A stretch of 64,000 bases of DNA from Zhenhengia yiwuensis (lineage in GTDB: Bacteria > Bacillota > Clostridia > Lachnospirales > Cellulosilyticaceae): contig NZ_JACRSY010000009.1 of NCBI RefSeq assembly GCF_014384995.1, forward strand, positions 62,001-126,000, given 5' to 3'. The notes beneath the pieces were generated by a model. It was not told where the DNA came from. It ran no database searches and saw only the letters and a program-made list of their open reading frames with translations. Shown piece after piece: positions 25,395 to 35,060 of the stretch. Position numbers and translations under genes: made by a program. Every line of letters begins with the position of its first letter. Within the stretch, counting starts at the first letter, position 1.

Positions 25395-26753
25395 GTGATT
25401 TCAAGATTTGAAGTACAAGAAACAAATAAAATGATTCAAGAAGCGAACTTAGATATCCGTACGATTACAATGGGAATTAGTTTATTAGACTGCATTTCCG
25501 GTGATATGGATAAACTTTGTGAAAATATCTATAATAAGATTACAACTTGTGCAAAGGACTTAGTATCAGTAGGTGAACAAATTTCAAAAAAATATGGTAT
25601 TCCTATTGTCAATAAACGTATTTCTGTAACACCTATAGCACTTGTAGCAGGTGCTACAAAAGCTACATCTTATGTACCTATTGCAAAAACATTAGATAGA
25701 GCAGCCGAGGCAGCTGGTGTAAACTTTATAGGAGGGTTTTCGGCTCTTGTACAAAAAGGTATGTCTCCAGCAGATAGAGTGCTTATTGAATCGATTCCAG
25801 AGGCTTTAAGTGTGACAGAACGTGTATGTAGTTCTATTAATGTGGGGTGTACAAAGTCTGGTATTAATATGGATGCTGTAAAGCTTATTGGCGAAGTGAT
25901 TAAACAAACAGCAGAGTATACAGCAGATAGAGAAAGTATTGGTTGTGCCAAATTTGTGGTATTCTGTAATGCGCCAGATGATAATCCATTTATGGCAGGT
26001 GCCTTTCATGGTGTAGGAGAACATGATACAGTAATTAATGTGGGTGTAAGTGGCCCTGGTGTGGTGAAGAAAGCACTTGAACAGGTAAGAGAAGCAGATT
26101 TTGAGACTTTGTGTGAGACAGTAAAGCGCACAGCTTTTAAAATTACAAGAGCAGGACAGATGGTAGCTGAGGAAGCTTCTAAGATGTTAGATGTACCATT
26201 TGGTATTATTGACCTATCTCTTGCTCCAACACCTGCTATTGGAGACAGTATTGCAGAAATTTTTGAAGAGATGGGACTTGAAATGGCAGGTGCACCAGGG
26301 ACAACAGCAGCACTAGCTATTCTTAATGACAGCGTTAAAAAAGGTGGTGTTATGGCTTCTTCTTATGTAGGTGGATTAAGCGGTGCCTTTATTCCTGTAA
26401 GTGAAGATCATGCTATGATTAAAGCAGCTGAAGCAGGTGCTTTAACTTTAGAAAAACTAGAAGCCATGACATGTGTATGCTCAGTAGGACTTGATATGGT
26501 AGCTATCCCAGGAGATACAAGTGCTAAAACGATATCAGGTATTATTGCAGATGAGATGGCAATAGGTATGATCAATGCTAAGACTACAGCTGTACGCATT
26601 ATTCCAGTACAAGGCAAAGGTGTAGGAGAGTGTGTAGAGTTTGGTGGACTTTTAGGTAGAGCACCTATTATGCCTATCAATAGCTATAATTGTGATAGAT
26701 TTATTGATAGAGGCGGTAGAATTCCAGCGCCTATCCATAGTTTTAAAAATTAA
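25395..26753 (+). CDS. UPF0210 (DUF711) family protein
   Basis: 452 residues, GTG start after GGGAGGAATAG. Full-length UPF0210/PFL-like protein: [44 protein letters not shown], and the C-terminal [21 protein letters not shown] are family hallmarks. The fold is related to the pyruvate formate-lyase barrel but it has no glycyl radical motif. Function unknown; the ACT-UPF0210 pair is widely conserved in Firmicutes and archaea. Confidence 0.92.
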   Translation: MISRFEVQETNKMIQEANLDIRTITMGISLLDCISGDMDKLCENIYNKITTCAKDLVSVGEQISKKYGIPIVNKRISVTPIALVAGATKATSYVPIAKTLDRAAEAAGVNFIGGFSALVQKGMSPADRVLIESIPEALSVTERVCSSINVGCTKSGINMDAVKLIGEVIKQTAEYTADRESIGCAKFVVFCNAPDDNPFMAGAFHGVGEHDTVINVGVSGPGVVKKALEQVREADFETLCETVKRTAFKITRAGQMVAEEASKMLDVPFGIIDLSLAPTPAIGDSIAEIFEEMGLEMAGAPGTTAALAILNDSVKKGGVMASSYVGGLSGAFIPVSEDHAMIKAAEAGALTLEKLEAMTCVCSVGLDMVAIPGDTSAKTISGIIADEMAIGMINAKTTAVRIIPVQGKGVGECVEFGGLLGRAPIMPINSYNCDRFIDRGGRIPAPIHSFKN

Positions 26754-26766
26754 AGGAGTGTTAAAA

Positions 26767-28227
26767 ATGTCTAGAATTTTAGAAAACTTACAACCAGAAA
26801 AGGTTTTTTACTACTTTGAAGAGATTAGTAAAATCCCACGTGGTTCAGGTAATGAAAAAGAAATTAGTGATTATATGGTACAGTTTGCAAAGTCACTTAA
26901 CTTAGAAGTTAAACAAGATGAAGCAAATAATATTTATATTAGAAAACCAGCTACACCAGGCTATGAAGATGTACCAACTGTTATTCTTCAAGGTCATATG
27001 GACATGGTTTGTGAAAAAAATAAAAATACAGAGCATGACTTTGAAAAAGAAGGTATTAAACTTATTGTAGATGGTGACTTTATCCGTGCAGATGGTACGA
27101 CACTTGGGGCAGATAATGGGGTTGCTATTGCTTACCAAATGGCGGTTTTAGCAGATGATACGCTTGAGCATCCAGCTATTGAAGTCCTTATGACAACAGC
27201 AGAAGAAACAGGTATGGATGGTGTTGCGAACCTTCATCCAGAATATCTACAAGGTAAAGTACTTCTTAACTTAGATACAGATATTGAAGGAGAATTTTTA
27301 GTAAGCTGTGCAGGTGGTGCTAAAGCCCATGTAGAGCTTCCAGTAAGCTATGAAAAAGCTCCAGAAGCGCATACTTTATATAGTTTAGCTATTAAAGGTT
27401 TAACAGGCGGACACTCAGGTGCAGACATTCATAAAGAGCGTGCGAATGCTAATATATTAGTAGGCCGTATGCTGGATAGGATAAGATGTGAAATACCCCT
27501 TTATATAGCACGTTTTGCAGGTGGAAGTAAAGATAATGTTATTACACGTGAAGCAGAGGTAAGTTTCTACGTTTCAAATGCACAAAAAGAAGCACTTGAA
27601 AAGACTATAGATGAAATGACTATTGCTTTTAAAACAGAATATGCTAAACAAGACCCAGGTCTTGAAGTTATCTTTACTACATTACAAGAAGAGATGGAAG
27701 TTCTTTCTTTAGAAAATACAGCAAAAGCTATTGACCTTCTCATGTTACTTCCTCATGGTATTACAGCTTATAGTATGCAAATTGAAGGACTTGTTGAGAG
27801 TTCTCTTAATATTGGGGTGGCACAACTTGAAAAGGAACGTTTCCACCTTGTACTTGCAGTAAGAAGTTCTGTACCAACTAAAAAAGAAAATATGCTTCGT
27901 AAAATTAAACTAGTAAGTGAAGCCTTAGGTGCAAAAGCTACAGTGAATGGAGATTATCCAGCATGGGTATATGCACCAAACTCACGTATACGTGAACTTG
28001 CTAGTGAAGTATTTGAAAATATGTACCATAAACAACCTAAAATTGAAGCCATCCATGCAGGTCTTGAATGCGGCTTTATTCTAGAAAAGATACCAGGTAT
28101 TGATATGATTGCTTTTGGGCCAAATGCTTATGATATTCATTCTCCAGAAGAACGTGCAAGCATTAGTTCCATGGCACGTGTGTATGAATACTTAGTAAAC
28201 CTTCTTAAAGAAATGAAAAACTACTAA
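26767..28227 (+). CDS. pepD: Aminoacyl-histidine dipeptidase, M20 family
   Basis: 486 residues. ATG 26767 follows AAAGGAGTG; an in-frame ATG 75 bases earlier lies inside UPF0210. M20 metal ligands in order: HMDMVCEKN, GADNGVAIA, TTAEETGMDG with the catalytic Glu pair, LDTD, and the final His in AYDIHSPEE. Lid domain in the middle (TGGHSGADIHKERAN). Cytosolic dipeptidase of the PepD/carnosinase group, cleaving Xaa-His and other dipeptides. Confidence 0.94.
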   Translation: MSRILENLQPEKVFYYFEEISKIPRGSGNEKEISDYMVQFAKSLNLEVKQDEANNIYIRKPATPGYEDVPTVILQGHMDMVCEKNKNTEHDFEKEGIKLIVDGDFIRADGTTLGADNGVAIAYQMAVLADDTLEHPAIEVLMTTAEETGMDGVANLHPEYLQGKVLLNLDTDIEGEFLVSCAGGAKAHVELPVSYEKAPEAHTLYSLAIKGLTGGHSGADIHKERANANILVGRMLDRIRCEIPLYIARFAGGSKDNVITREAEVSFYVSNAQKEALEKTIDEMTIAFKTEYAKQDPGLEVIFTTLQEEMEVLSLENTAKAIDLLMLLPHGITAYSMQIEGLVESSLNIGVAQLEKERFHLVLAVRSSVPTKKENMLRKIKLVSEALGAKATVNGDYPAWVYAPNSRIRELASEVFENMYHKQPKIEAIHAGLECGFILEKIPGIDMIAFGPNAYDIHSPEERASISSMARVYEYLVNLLKEMKNY

Positions 28228-28239
28228 GAAGGTGACCCC

Positions 28240-29394
28240 ATGAAATTTGAAAAAAATAATAAGTATTTTACAATCAGTGTTTATGTTGTAGTTAGTATAT
28301 TGATTACAGTATTCGCTACATTTTTGCTTACTAATTTCAAACTTATTGGGGGATATATAGCGACGTTTATTAAATGGATTTTTGATCTTTTAAAGCCTCT
28401 CATTTTTGGTTTTATTATTGCTTATCTTTTAGATCCACTTACAGATTTTTATGAGAGATGGTTAAAACGTCTTGGAAAGAAGGAAAAGTCTAAAAGGAGT
28501 TTTGCCACTTTACTTACGTTAATAAGTTTTATTAGTGCAGTAGGAGCACTTGTTATTCTGGTAGCAGTGAATGTGAAAAAAGTTATTGGTGTTGGAGCAG
28601 TGAAAAATCTACAAGATAGTCTGATGCAGTACACTCATTACTTTACCAGTATGATTGAAAGTATGGAATTTGCAACATCCAGTATGCCTTTTCTAAGAAG
28701 TGGAGGTAGCTTTATTGCGCAAGTTTATAGTAACATAGATGCCTTTGTAAACTGGATAGGCACAAAGGCTATCAGTGTCCTTACTGGAATGGGTGGGAAT
28801 TTGCTTAGCCTTGGATTAGGTTTTGTCATTGCTTTTTATGGACTGAAGGATAAGAAAACTTTATTAACCATATACAATCGTTTTCTAGATTTAATGATTC
28901 CTAAACGTATAAGTGGTGAAGTAAGGGATATTGGTAGAGATATAGATTATGTTTTTTCAGGCTATATTAGGGGGCAACTTATTGATGCTGTTATTATGGC
29001 TACATTAATTAGCATAGCACTTATGTGCATCGGTATCGATTTTGCCATTATTATAGGCATTATTTCAGGTATTTTTAATCTGATTCCATACTTTGGGCCA
29101 GTAGTAGGTTTTATTTTAGCAGGGCTTATTGGTTTTATTGGGCCACATCCTATTAAAGGAGTCTATGCTGTTATTGCTGTTATGATTTTGCAGCAAATAG
29201 ATGGATGGTTTATCGTCCCTAAAGTTATGGGCAAAACAGTGAAACTTCATCCTATAGCTGTACTTTTAGCTATTGTAATAGGTGGGCAGATTTGTGGTTT
29301 AGTAGGTATCTTACTAGGTGTACCAGTAGCAGGTTTTATTAGATTACTTGTGATGCGTTATATGGGAGACTTGTTTAGTCCAAAAGAAAACTAA
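28240..29394 (+). CDS. AI-2E family transporter (UPF0118)
   Basis: 384 residues with about eight membrane helices, in the order typical of the family: two at the N-terminus (about 10-60), one near 90-110, a large soluble loop, and a C-terminal group from about 180. The conserved LIPYFGPVVGFILAGLIGF and a final VPVAGFIRLLV are present. Some members export autoinducer-2 and others are Na+/H+ antiporters, so substrate is open. It follows pepD by 12 bases. Confidence 0.9.
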   Translation: MKFEKNNKYFTISVYVVVSILITVFATFLLTNFKLIGGYIATFIKWIFDLLKPLIFGFIIAYLLDPLTDFYERWLKRLGKKEKSKRSFATLLTLISFISAVGALVILVAVNVKKVIGVGAVKNLQDSLMQYTHYFTSMIESMEFATSSMPFLRSGGSFIAQVYSNIDAFVNWIGTKAISVLTGMGGNLLSLGLGFVIAFYGLKDKKTLLTIYNRFLDLMIPKRISGEVRDIGRDIDYVFSGYIRGQLIDAVIMATLISIALMCIGIDFAIIIGIISGIFNLIPYFGPVVGFILAGLIGFIGPHPIKGVYAVIAVMILQQIDGWFIVPKVMGKTVKLHPIAVLLAIVIGGQICGLVGILLGVPVAGFIRLLVMRYMGDLFSPKEN

Positions 29395-29412
29395 TAAAGT
29401 AAATGGAAGAAT

Positions 29413-29448
29413 AAAAAAGGACTATTGCACGAGCAATAGTCCTTTTTG
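29413..29448. terminator. Bidirectional terminator between AI-2E gene and tyrS
   Basis: 15-base perfect stem (29414-29428 with 29433-29447), loop ACGA, with A-run on one side and T-run on the other. Serves both convergent genes. Confidence 0.93.
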
Positions 29449-29451
29449 TGT

Positions 29452-30681
29452 TTAAACAAGATTTACTTGGTGGAATACTTTTTTACCTTTTTGAATCATT
29501 AAAGCATTATCTGTAAAAAGATCTGTTGTTACTTTGAAATCGATAGCTTCAACAGGTTTACCATCAAGTTTAATGCCTTTTTGATCAAGAAGACGACGTG
29601 CTTCTGAACGTGTTGCAACGATCTTTGTATGGTCTACAAGAAGACTGATGATATCAAGGCCATCTGTGAATAAATCTGCACTAAGGTCTGTTGTTGGAAG
29701 TGAACCACTAGCACCTTTACCAGCAAAAGCAGCTTTAGCAGCTTCCTGAGCTTTAGTAGCTTCTTCCTCGCCATGTACGATTTTTGTAATCTCAAATGCA
29801 AGACGTGCTTTAGCCTCGTTGATTGCAGCACCTTCTACATTACAAAGTGTATTAATTTCATCCATTGGAAGGAATGTAAGAAGGCACATACATTTTCTAA
29901 CATCAGCATCTGCAACATTTCTCCAGTATTGGTAGAAGTCGTATGGAGATGTTTTTTCAGCATCAAGCCATACAGCACCATTTTCAGTTTTACCCATTTT
30001 TTTGCCTTCACTGTTTGTAAGAAGAGAGAATGTCATACCAAAAGCAGTGTCACCATGTAAACGTCTTACAAGTTCTACACCACCTAAAATATTTGACCAT
30101 TGATCATTACCACCAAGCTCTAATTTACAGCCGAATTTTCTGTAAAGCTCTAAGAAGTCGTAAGACTGCATAAGCATGTAGTTGAATTCTAAGAATGATA
30201 GACCTTTTTCAAGACGTTGTTTGAAACATTCTGCTGTAAGCATGCGGTTTACAGAGAAGTGTACACCAACTTCTCGAAGGAAGTCTACATAGTTTAAGTT
30301 TAACAGCCAGTCACCATTATCAACAATAATAGCTTGATCATTATCAAATGTAATAAAGCGTGAAAGTTGTTTTTTAAAGCAATTTACATTATGCTTGATG
30401 ATTTCTGGTGTAAGCATTTTACGCATATCTGTTTTACCAGTAGGGTCACCAACCATACCTGTACCACCACCAAGAAGGGCAATTGGTCTATGACCAGCTT
30501 TTTGCATATGAGACATAGCCATAACTGTTACAAAGTGACCAACATGTAAGCTGTCTGCTGTAGGATCAAAACCAATGTAGAAAGTTACTTTTTCTTTCTC
30601 TAATAATTCTCTAATTTCTTTTTCGTGTGTTGTTTGTTCAATAAACCCACGTTCCATGAGGGTATCAAATACGTTACTCAT
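29452..30681 (-). CDS. tyrS: Tyrosyl-tRNA synthetase
   Basis: 409 residues. Class I synthetase: [12 protein letters not shown] (HIGH motif as HVGH), GGNDQWSNI, and KMGKT in place of KMSKS, followed by a C-terminal S4-like RNA-binding domain ([17 protein letters not shown]). Attaches Tyr to tRNA-Tyr. Single gene under a Tyr T-box. Confidence 0.97.
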   Translation of the reverse strand: MSNVFDTLMERGFIEQTTHEKEIRELLEKEKVTFYIGFDPTADSLHVGHFVTVMAMSHMQKAGHRPIALLGGGTGMVGDPTGKTDMRKMLTPEIIKHNVNCFKKQLSRFITFDNDQAIIVDNGDWLLNLNYVDFLREVGVHFSVNRMLTAECFKQRLEKGLSFLEFNYMLMQSYDFLELYRKFGCKLELGGNDQWSNILGGVELVRRLHGDTAFGMTFSLLTNSEGKKMGKTENGAVWLDAEKTSPYDFYQYWRNVADADVRKCMCLLTFLPMDEINTLCNVEGAAINEAKARLAFEITKIVHGEEEATKAQEAAKAAFAGKGASGSLPTTDLSADLFTDGLDIISLLVDHTKIVATRSEARRLLDQKGIKLDGKPVEAIDFKVTTDLFTDNALMIQKGKKVFHQVNLV

Positions 30682-30699
30682 TGTTAAAACCTCCTAATA

Positions 30700-30942
30700 T
30701 TTTATTGAAAATTAAAAAGGGTGATTCATCCTAGAAAAGGACGAGATCACCCGTGGTACCACCTTAATTCGCAAATAAACTTTGCCTTGACATGATAACG
30801 GTATGAAACCGGCACAATTGTGCAACTCAAAAGGTGTAATTCATAATAAATTCGGTATGTACTTGCACCAACCGTACATTCTCTGAAGACTCCCTTTATT
30901 ATTACTGCTTCCTTCATCAACATTTTTGACTATGTTTATATT
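30700..30942 (-). promoter_or_regulatory. T-box riboswitch, tRNA-Tyr
   Basis: On the minus strand the T-box motif AGGTGGTACCACG lies near 30752-30766, and a terminator hairpin (GGGTGAT... ATCACCC arms near 30718-30758) precedes tyrS. Stem I is recognisable from GATGAAGGAAGCAGTAA near 30915, and the specifier codon TAC (Tyr) is at 30836-30838. It turns on tyrS when tRNA-Tyr is uncharged. With its promoter it fills most of the 403-base gap between tyrS and glgX. Confidence 0.94.
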
Positions 30943-30949
30943 GGTTATT

Positions 30950-30977
30950 ATTATAACATAGCTTAAATATTTTGCAA
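30950..30977 (-). promoter_or_regulatory. Promoter of the tyrS T-box transcript
   Basis: On the minus strand: TTGCAA (30972-30977), 16 bases, then TATAAT (30950-30955) with a TG extension. Fits a vegetative promoter. Confidence 0.8.
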
Positions 30978-31084
30978 GACTCTAAATAGTACAGAATAAA
31001 AGTGGAAAAAAGTGGTAAACTATAATAATATAAAGTATAGAGTAAAATCGAGAAGAAGTAAGAGGAATTCAAGGGGGGACACAT

Positions 31085-33031
31085 ATGTTTGAGATCAGTA
31101 AGGGGCTACCTACATTAGGTTGTCACTTAATAGATGGTAATTGTTACTTTGGTATTTATTCCACTGAGGCAAAATATATGATTCTTAAATTATATAAAGA
31201 AGTTTATGAAGATGGACCTTTGTTAGAAGTTGTATTAGATAGAAAAGACTACGCCACAGGGGACATTTTTCATGTAGCTATTGAAGATGTACAAGAAGGC
31301 TATAGTTATACGTGGCAGACGCAAAACGAAAATGATGAAATAAGTGTGCCACTTATTGACCCTTATGCAAGAAGTTTATATGCCTTTCCTAAGGGGAGTA
31401 ATCATTATAAAAATATAGTGGTTAAAGATGAGTATATTGTAGCCAATAGGCCTCATTTAGAATGGCAAGAGACCATTATATATGAAATGCATGTAGGAGC
31501 TTTTACTAAAAGTCCTACATGTACAGTACTTGAAAAAGAGAAAGGTACTTTTGAAGGGATTATAGCAAAACTTCCTTATTTAAAAGCATTAGGTGTAACA
31601 ACCTTGGAATTATTGCCTGTGTTTAAATGGAATAAACATACTCTTGCGAATAAGCATCCTATTACTCAAGAAACTTTACAGGATGAATGGGGATATAATA
31701 CTATAGCTTTCTTTGCTTTGCAGGAAAATTATAGTGCAAATAAAGAAGTGCTTGGAGAATTAAAATCTTTTAAAAAGTTTATAAGTACCTTACATGATGA
31801 AGGTATGGAAGTAATTTTAGATGTAGTTTATAACCATACAGGAGAAGGAAGTAAGGAGGGGAAAGTCTTTAGCTTCAAAGCCTTAGCGCCACAAAGTTAT
31901 TATAAGTTTCAAGATGAGTATTATCGTAATGATGCAGGTGCGGGTAATACTTTCAATAATATGCATATAATGACCAAAAAATTAATTTTAGATAGTTTGA
32001 GGTATTGGGTTATTTGTATGGGTGTAGATGGTTTTAGATTAGATTTGGCATCTATTTTAGCACAAGATGAAGCAGGAAATTGGTATGAAGGGTCTCTCGT
32101 TGATGATATTGCGAAAGATCCTATTTTATCTCATATGAAGCTCATTGCAGAATGTTGGGATGCAAAGGGTGCTTATGATGTGGGGCGTATGCCTTATCCT
32201 TTTGTAGAGTGGAGTGATCGATATAGGGATACCATTAGACGGTTTGTTAGAGGAGATCAGGGAATGACTCGAGATGTAGCACAGTGTTTAATGGGAAGTG
32301 AAATCCAATTTAAAGATTTACGTAAGACTAAGCAAAATACCCTTCATTATGTAACAGCCCATGATGGGTTTACCTTATGGGATTTAGTTTCTTACAATAC
32401 GAAGCATAATAGGTTAAATGGAGAAGATAACAGAGACGGCCACAACGCCAACTATAGTTATAACTGTGGGGTAGAGGGGGAGACGCAAAACGAAGAAATT
32501 TTGGCTATGCGCATAAGACGTATTAAAAATTATTTTACCCTTCTTATGCTATCACAAGGTGTACCTATGATTCTTATGGGGGATGAAATAGGAAGGACAC
32601 AAAAAGGCAACAATAATGCCTATTGTCATGATAATGAACTCACTTGGATGAATTGGGAGAATGTAGAACGTAACAAGGAAATCCTTAATTTTGTAAAACA
32701 AATAATAGCTTTTAGAAAAGAGAGCCATTGTTTTATGAAGCAGTATGAGCATGAACTTAAAGTCACGTTCCATGGTGTGAACTACAATCAGCCAGACTGG
32801 TCTTATTATTCCTGCAGTCTAGCGGTTCAGATGGAAGTAGGGGATGAGAAGCTCTATATAATCATTAATCATTATGTAGAGCCTCTTAGATTTGAACTAC
32901 CACGTACAATGCAAGGTTGGAAGCTCATGATAGATACCTCAAGAAATGAAAGTTTTATACAGTCTAGTCTTAAGATTCAAGAGTCTAATCATAAGGTTAT
33001 GCCATTTAGTATATGCGTTTTTAAAACATAA
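31085..33031 (+). CDS. glgX: Glycogen debranching enzyme, GlgX/isoamylase type (GH13)
   Basis: 648 residues. N-terminal CBM48-like domain (about 1-110), then the GH13 barrel. Catalytic residues: nucleophile Asp320 in GFRLDLAS, acid Glu356 in IAECWD, and Asp427 in TAHDGF. SYNTKHNRLNGEDNRDG, CGVEGETQ and GNNNAYCHDNELTW are hallmarks of the GlgX/isoamylase group rather than of type I pullulanase. It hydrolyses alpha-1,6 branches in glycogen or limit dextrins. No signal peptide, so cytosolic. It stands alone; other glycogen genes are not in the window. Confidence 0.9.
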   Translation: MFEISKGLPTLGCHLIDGNCYFGIYSTEAKYMILKLYKEVYEDGPLLEVVLDRKDYATGDIFHVAIEDVQEGYSYTWQTQNENDEISVPLIDPYARSLYAFPKGSNHYKNIVVKDEYIVANRPHLEWQETIIYEMHVGAFTKSPTCTVLEKEKGTFEGIIAKLPYLKALGVTTLELLPVFKWNKHTLANKHPITQETLQDEWGYNTIAFFALQENYSANKEVLGELKSFKKFISTLHDEGMEVILDVVYNHTGEGSKEGKVFSFKALAPQSYYKFQDEYYRNDAGAGNTFNNMHIMTKKLILDSLRYWVICMGVDGFRLDLASILAQDEAGNWYEGSLVDDIAKDPILSHMKLIAECWDAKGAYDVGRMPYPFVEWSDRYRDTIRRFVRGDQGMTRDVAQCLMGSEIQFKDLRKTKQNTLHYVTAHDGFTLWDLVSYNTKHNRLNGEDNRDGHNANYSYNCGVEGETQNEEILAMRIRRIKNYFTLLMLSQGVPMILMGDEIGRTQKGNNNAYCHDNELTWMNWENVERNKEILNFVKQIIAFRKESHCFMKQYEHELKVTFHGVNYNQPDWSYYSCSLAVQMEVGDEKLYIIINHYVEPLRFELPRTMQGWKLMIDTSRNESFIQSSLKIQESNHKVMPFSICVFKT

Positions 33032-33078
33032 AAAATAGAACCATCATTATAAAAAGAATAATGATGGTTCTATTTTTT
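33030..33078. terminator. Bidirectional terminator between glgX and the minus-strand ATPase
   Basis: 21-base perfect stem (33030-33050 with 33058-33078), loop of seven bases. A-run and T-run on opposite ends serve both convergent genes; it begins on the last base of the glgX stop codon. Confidence 0.93.
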
Positions 33079-33087
33079 TATAATGAG

Positions 33088-33498
33088 CTAAGCGACAAGA
33101 TAGGAAAGTAGATGCTCAGGAATTTCTCTTTGAGAACAAGAAGCTCCAACTATAAAGTTAACGGAATATTTTTCAGAGAGCTTTTTGAGTTTGTCGAAGA
33201 AAAGACTGAGTTCATCAATACCTAAATGGGTGATTTGAATAAGTTCATCAATGAAAACAAGTTCAATATCATGATTGCTAGATAGAATCCCACATAAAAA
33301 ACCAAAGAAATCATGGGCACTAATTGGGAAATTTGTCGTCTCGATAAGACGTATACGATGAGAAAGTGCAAAACGATGTTGAGTCGTACTATCAATGTAA
33401 ACAATGTGACCATTTAAAGATTTGCTACGTTCATTGGCAAGTTCAATCATTTGTTTGGTTTTACCTTCACCTGTCTGTCCTGTAATAATCTGAATCAT
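33088..33498 (-). CDS. Small P-loop ATPase of unknown function
   Basis: 136 residues. I take ATG 33498, with AGGGGTG 6 bases upstream; the GTG at 33507 is part of that RBS. Walker A GQTGEGKT at residues 7-14, a short Walker A to B spacing, and Walker B ELVFIDEL with Asp84-Glu85. The rest (SVNFIVGASCSQREIPEHLL) looks like the sensor strand of a RecA/AAA-type core. There are no membrane segments or DNA-binding motifs. Similar lone ATPases are sometimes labelled PilT-like in databases, but pilus genes are absent. Function not known. Confidence 0.75.
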   Translation of the reverse strand: MIQIITGQTGEGKTKQMIELANERSKSLNGHIVYIDSTTQHRFALSHRIRLIETTNFPISAHDFFGFLCGILSSNHDIELVFIDELIQITHLGIDELSLFFDKLKKLSEKYSVNFIVGASCSQREIPEHLLSYLVA

Positions 33499-33606
33499 GG
33501 TTATCACCCCTAATAGTATGATTTATTAATATACATATTCAACATATTGCCTAAAATATCCTTTAAAATGAAAAATATTTTATAAAAAATATTATAAAAA
33601 TGGTAA

Positions 33607-33644
33607 TAAAAATAACTAGGCAACTATGTGTCTAGTTATTTTTA
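33607..33644 (-). terminator. Terminator of the DUF378 gene
   Basis: 13-base perfect stem (33607-33619 with 33632-33644), 12-base loop; on the minus strand it ends in a T-rich run just after the DUF378 stop. Confidence 0.8.
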
Positions 33645-33646
33645 GA

Positions 33647-33865
33647 TTAGCTATTATAATTGTTTTGAGATACTTTTCCAAAGAGCGTCAGAGAATAGAG
33701 ACCTGCGATACCTATTACAGCATAAATAATACGGCTTATCCATGAAGCCATTCCTCCAAATAATGCAGCTACTAGGTCAAATTGGAAAAAGCCGATAAGT
33801 CCCCAGTTAATGGCACCAATAATAATTAATGCTAATGCTACATAATCAAGTCCTTTTGTATCCAT
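33647..33865 (-). CDS. DUF378 small membrane protein
   Basis: 72 residues, RBS GGTGGTGAAG. Two membrane helices (about 7-27 with ALALIIIGAINWGLIG, and 41-60). LDYVALALIIIGAINWGLIG is the DUF378 signature. Function unknown; these proteins are common in Firmicutes and often appear alone. Confidence 0.9.
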   Translation of the reverse strand: MDTKGLDYVALALIIIGAINWGLIGFFQFDLVAALFGGMASWISRIIYAVIGIAGLYSLTLFGKVSQNNYNS

Positions 33866-33990
33866 ATCTTCACCACCTTTGTAGTATTATTAGGAAATCT
33901 ATGGTGATAGTATGGGAAAAAATAAAAATTTTATGCAGTAAATAAACTCTTGGAATAAATAACCATCTCTAAGCTATATATATAATAAAG

Positions 33991-34009
33991 GCTTGTTTGA
34001 CAAACAAGC
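33991..34009. other. Small perfect hairpin upstream of radical SAM gene
   Basis: GCTTGTTT / AAACAAGC with loop GAC, in the 203-base gap between the DUF378 gene and the divergent radical SAM gene. No T-run follows immediately. A TATAAT at 33981-33986 precedes it but without a proper -35. The rest of the gap is AT-rich and otherwise featureless to me. Confidence 0.35.
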
Positions 34010-34068
34010 TATCTCGTTTTAACATAAAGAAAAATGACTTAATGAAATAGACAAGGAGCTAATAAGAC

Positions 34069-35025
34069 GTGAGCACATATAGACGTTATGCAGATTATTT
34101 AAAAGAGAAATATGGCGGAAAGGTTTATAAAATTCCAGTTAATCTGCCAGTTACCTGTCCAAACCGCGATGGAACATGTGGTAAAGGAGGATGTACTTTT
34201 TGTAGTGAAGTAGGAATAGGCTATGAAATGTTAGACACACAAATGGCTATTAGTAAGCAGATAGAAGAAAATATTGCTTATATTGGCAAGCGTTATAAAG
34301 CAGATACCTTTATTGCTTATTTACAAAATTTCAGTAATACGTATATGCCTCTTGAAACTTTCGAAGAGGTGCTTGGACAGATCAAACATGAAAAACTTGT
34401 AGGCATTAGCATTTCTACAAGACCTGACTGTATTCATGATGCCTATCTTGAGAAAATAAAAGCATGGCAAGACGAAACTGGATATGATGTATGTATTGAA
34501 CTTGGTTTACAGACACTTAACTATCATGCATTAGAGAAAATTAACAGAGGACATGGGCTAAGCGAATATATTGATGCTGTATTACGCATTAAGCGCTATG
34601 GCTTTGAAATTTGTACTCACTTGATTTTAAATTTACCATGGGATAATCAGCTAGATGTCATTGAAAATGCTAAGTTAATGAGTGTACTTGGTATAGACTA
34701 TGTGAAGCTACATGCACTTTATATTGTGAAAAATACGGTCATGGGGCAGCAATATTTAAAAGGTGAATTTGACATGATTAGTATGGAGGAATATGAAGAG
34801 CGTGTCATTACTTTCTTAAGATATCTTTCAGAAGATGTGGTCATTCAACGTATTATAGGGAGAGCACCAAGTGAATATACATTATTTGCTAACTGGAATA
34901 CAAGTTGGTGGAAAATACATGATGAGATTATAGCAACTATGGAAGATGCAGGGTATAAACAAGGTGATTTGTGTCAATATCAAAATGGGAAAGCTGTTAA
35001 AAAATTTATTACTAAAGAAGCATAA
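34069..35025 (+). CDS. Radical SAM protein, TIGR01212/YtqA family
   Basis: 318 residues, GTG start after AAGGAG. N-terminal YGGKVYKIPVNLPVTCPNRDG and the radical SAM cysteine cluster in CGKGGCTFC, with a C-terminal RIIGRAPSEYTLFANWNTSWW. This is the YtqA/YhcC family (TIGR01212), cytosolic, related to Elp3 in fold; substrate not firmly established to my knowledge. Single gene with its own terminator. Confidence 0.92.
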   Translation: MSTYRRYADYLKEKYGGKVYKIPVNLPVTCPNRDGTCGKGGCTFCSEVGIGYEMLDTQMAISKQIEENIAYIGKRYKADTFIAYLQNFSNTYMPLETFEEVLGQIKHEKLVGISISTRPDCIHDAYLEKIKAWQDETGYDVCIELGLQTLNYHALEKINRGHGLSEYIDAVLRIKRYGFEICTHLILNLPWDNQLDVIENAKLMSVLGIDYVKLHALYIVKNTVMGQQYLKGEFDMISMEEYEERVITFLRYLSEDVVIQRIIGRAPSEYTLFANWNTSWWKIHDEIIATMEDAGYKQGDLCQYQNGKAVKKFITKEA

Positions 35026-35049
35026 GTTTTTATGCTTCTTTAATTTTTT
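35014..35049 (+). terminator. Terminator overlapping stop of the radical SAM gene
   Basis: 11-base stem (35014-35024 with 35031-35041), six-base loop, then a T-rich tract. The TAA stop (35023-35025) lies at the loop side of the left arm. Confidence 0.8.
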
Positions 35050-35060
35050 AGGGGGTTAAA

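Noticed and set aside
29773..30060. 95-codon plus-strand open frame inside tyrS
   Set aside because: Cys/Phe-rich low-quality translation, antisense to conserved TyrS sequence, no RBS.
31085..33031. Type I pullulanase assignment
   Set aside because: The motifs around the third catalytic Asp and the NNNAYCHDNE segment fit GlgX/isoamylase better.
33508..33540. Promoter for the minus-strand ATPase
   Set aside because: A TTGAAT/TACTAT pair with 18-base spacing exists, but the -10 would lie almost on the RBS, so it is not convincing.
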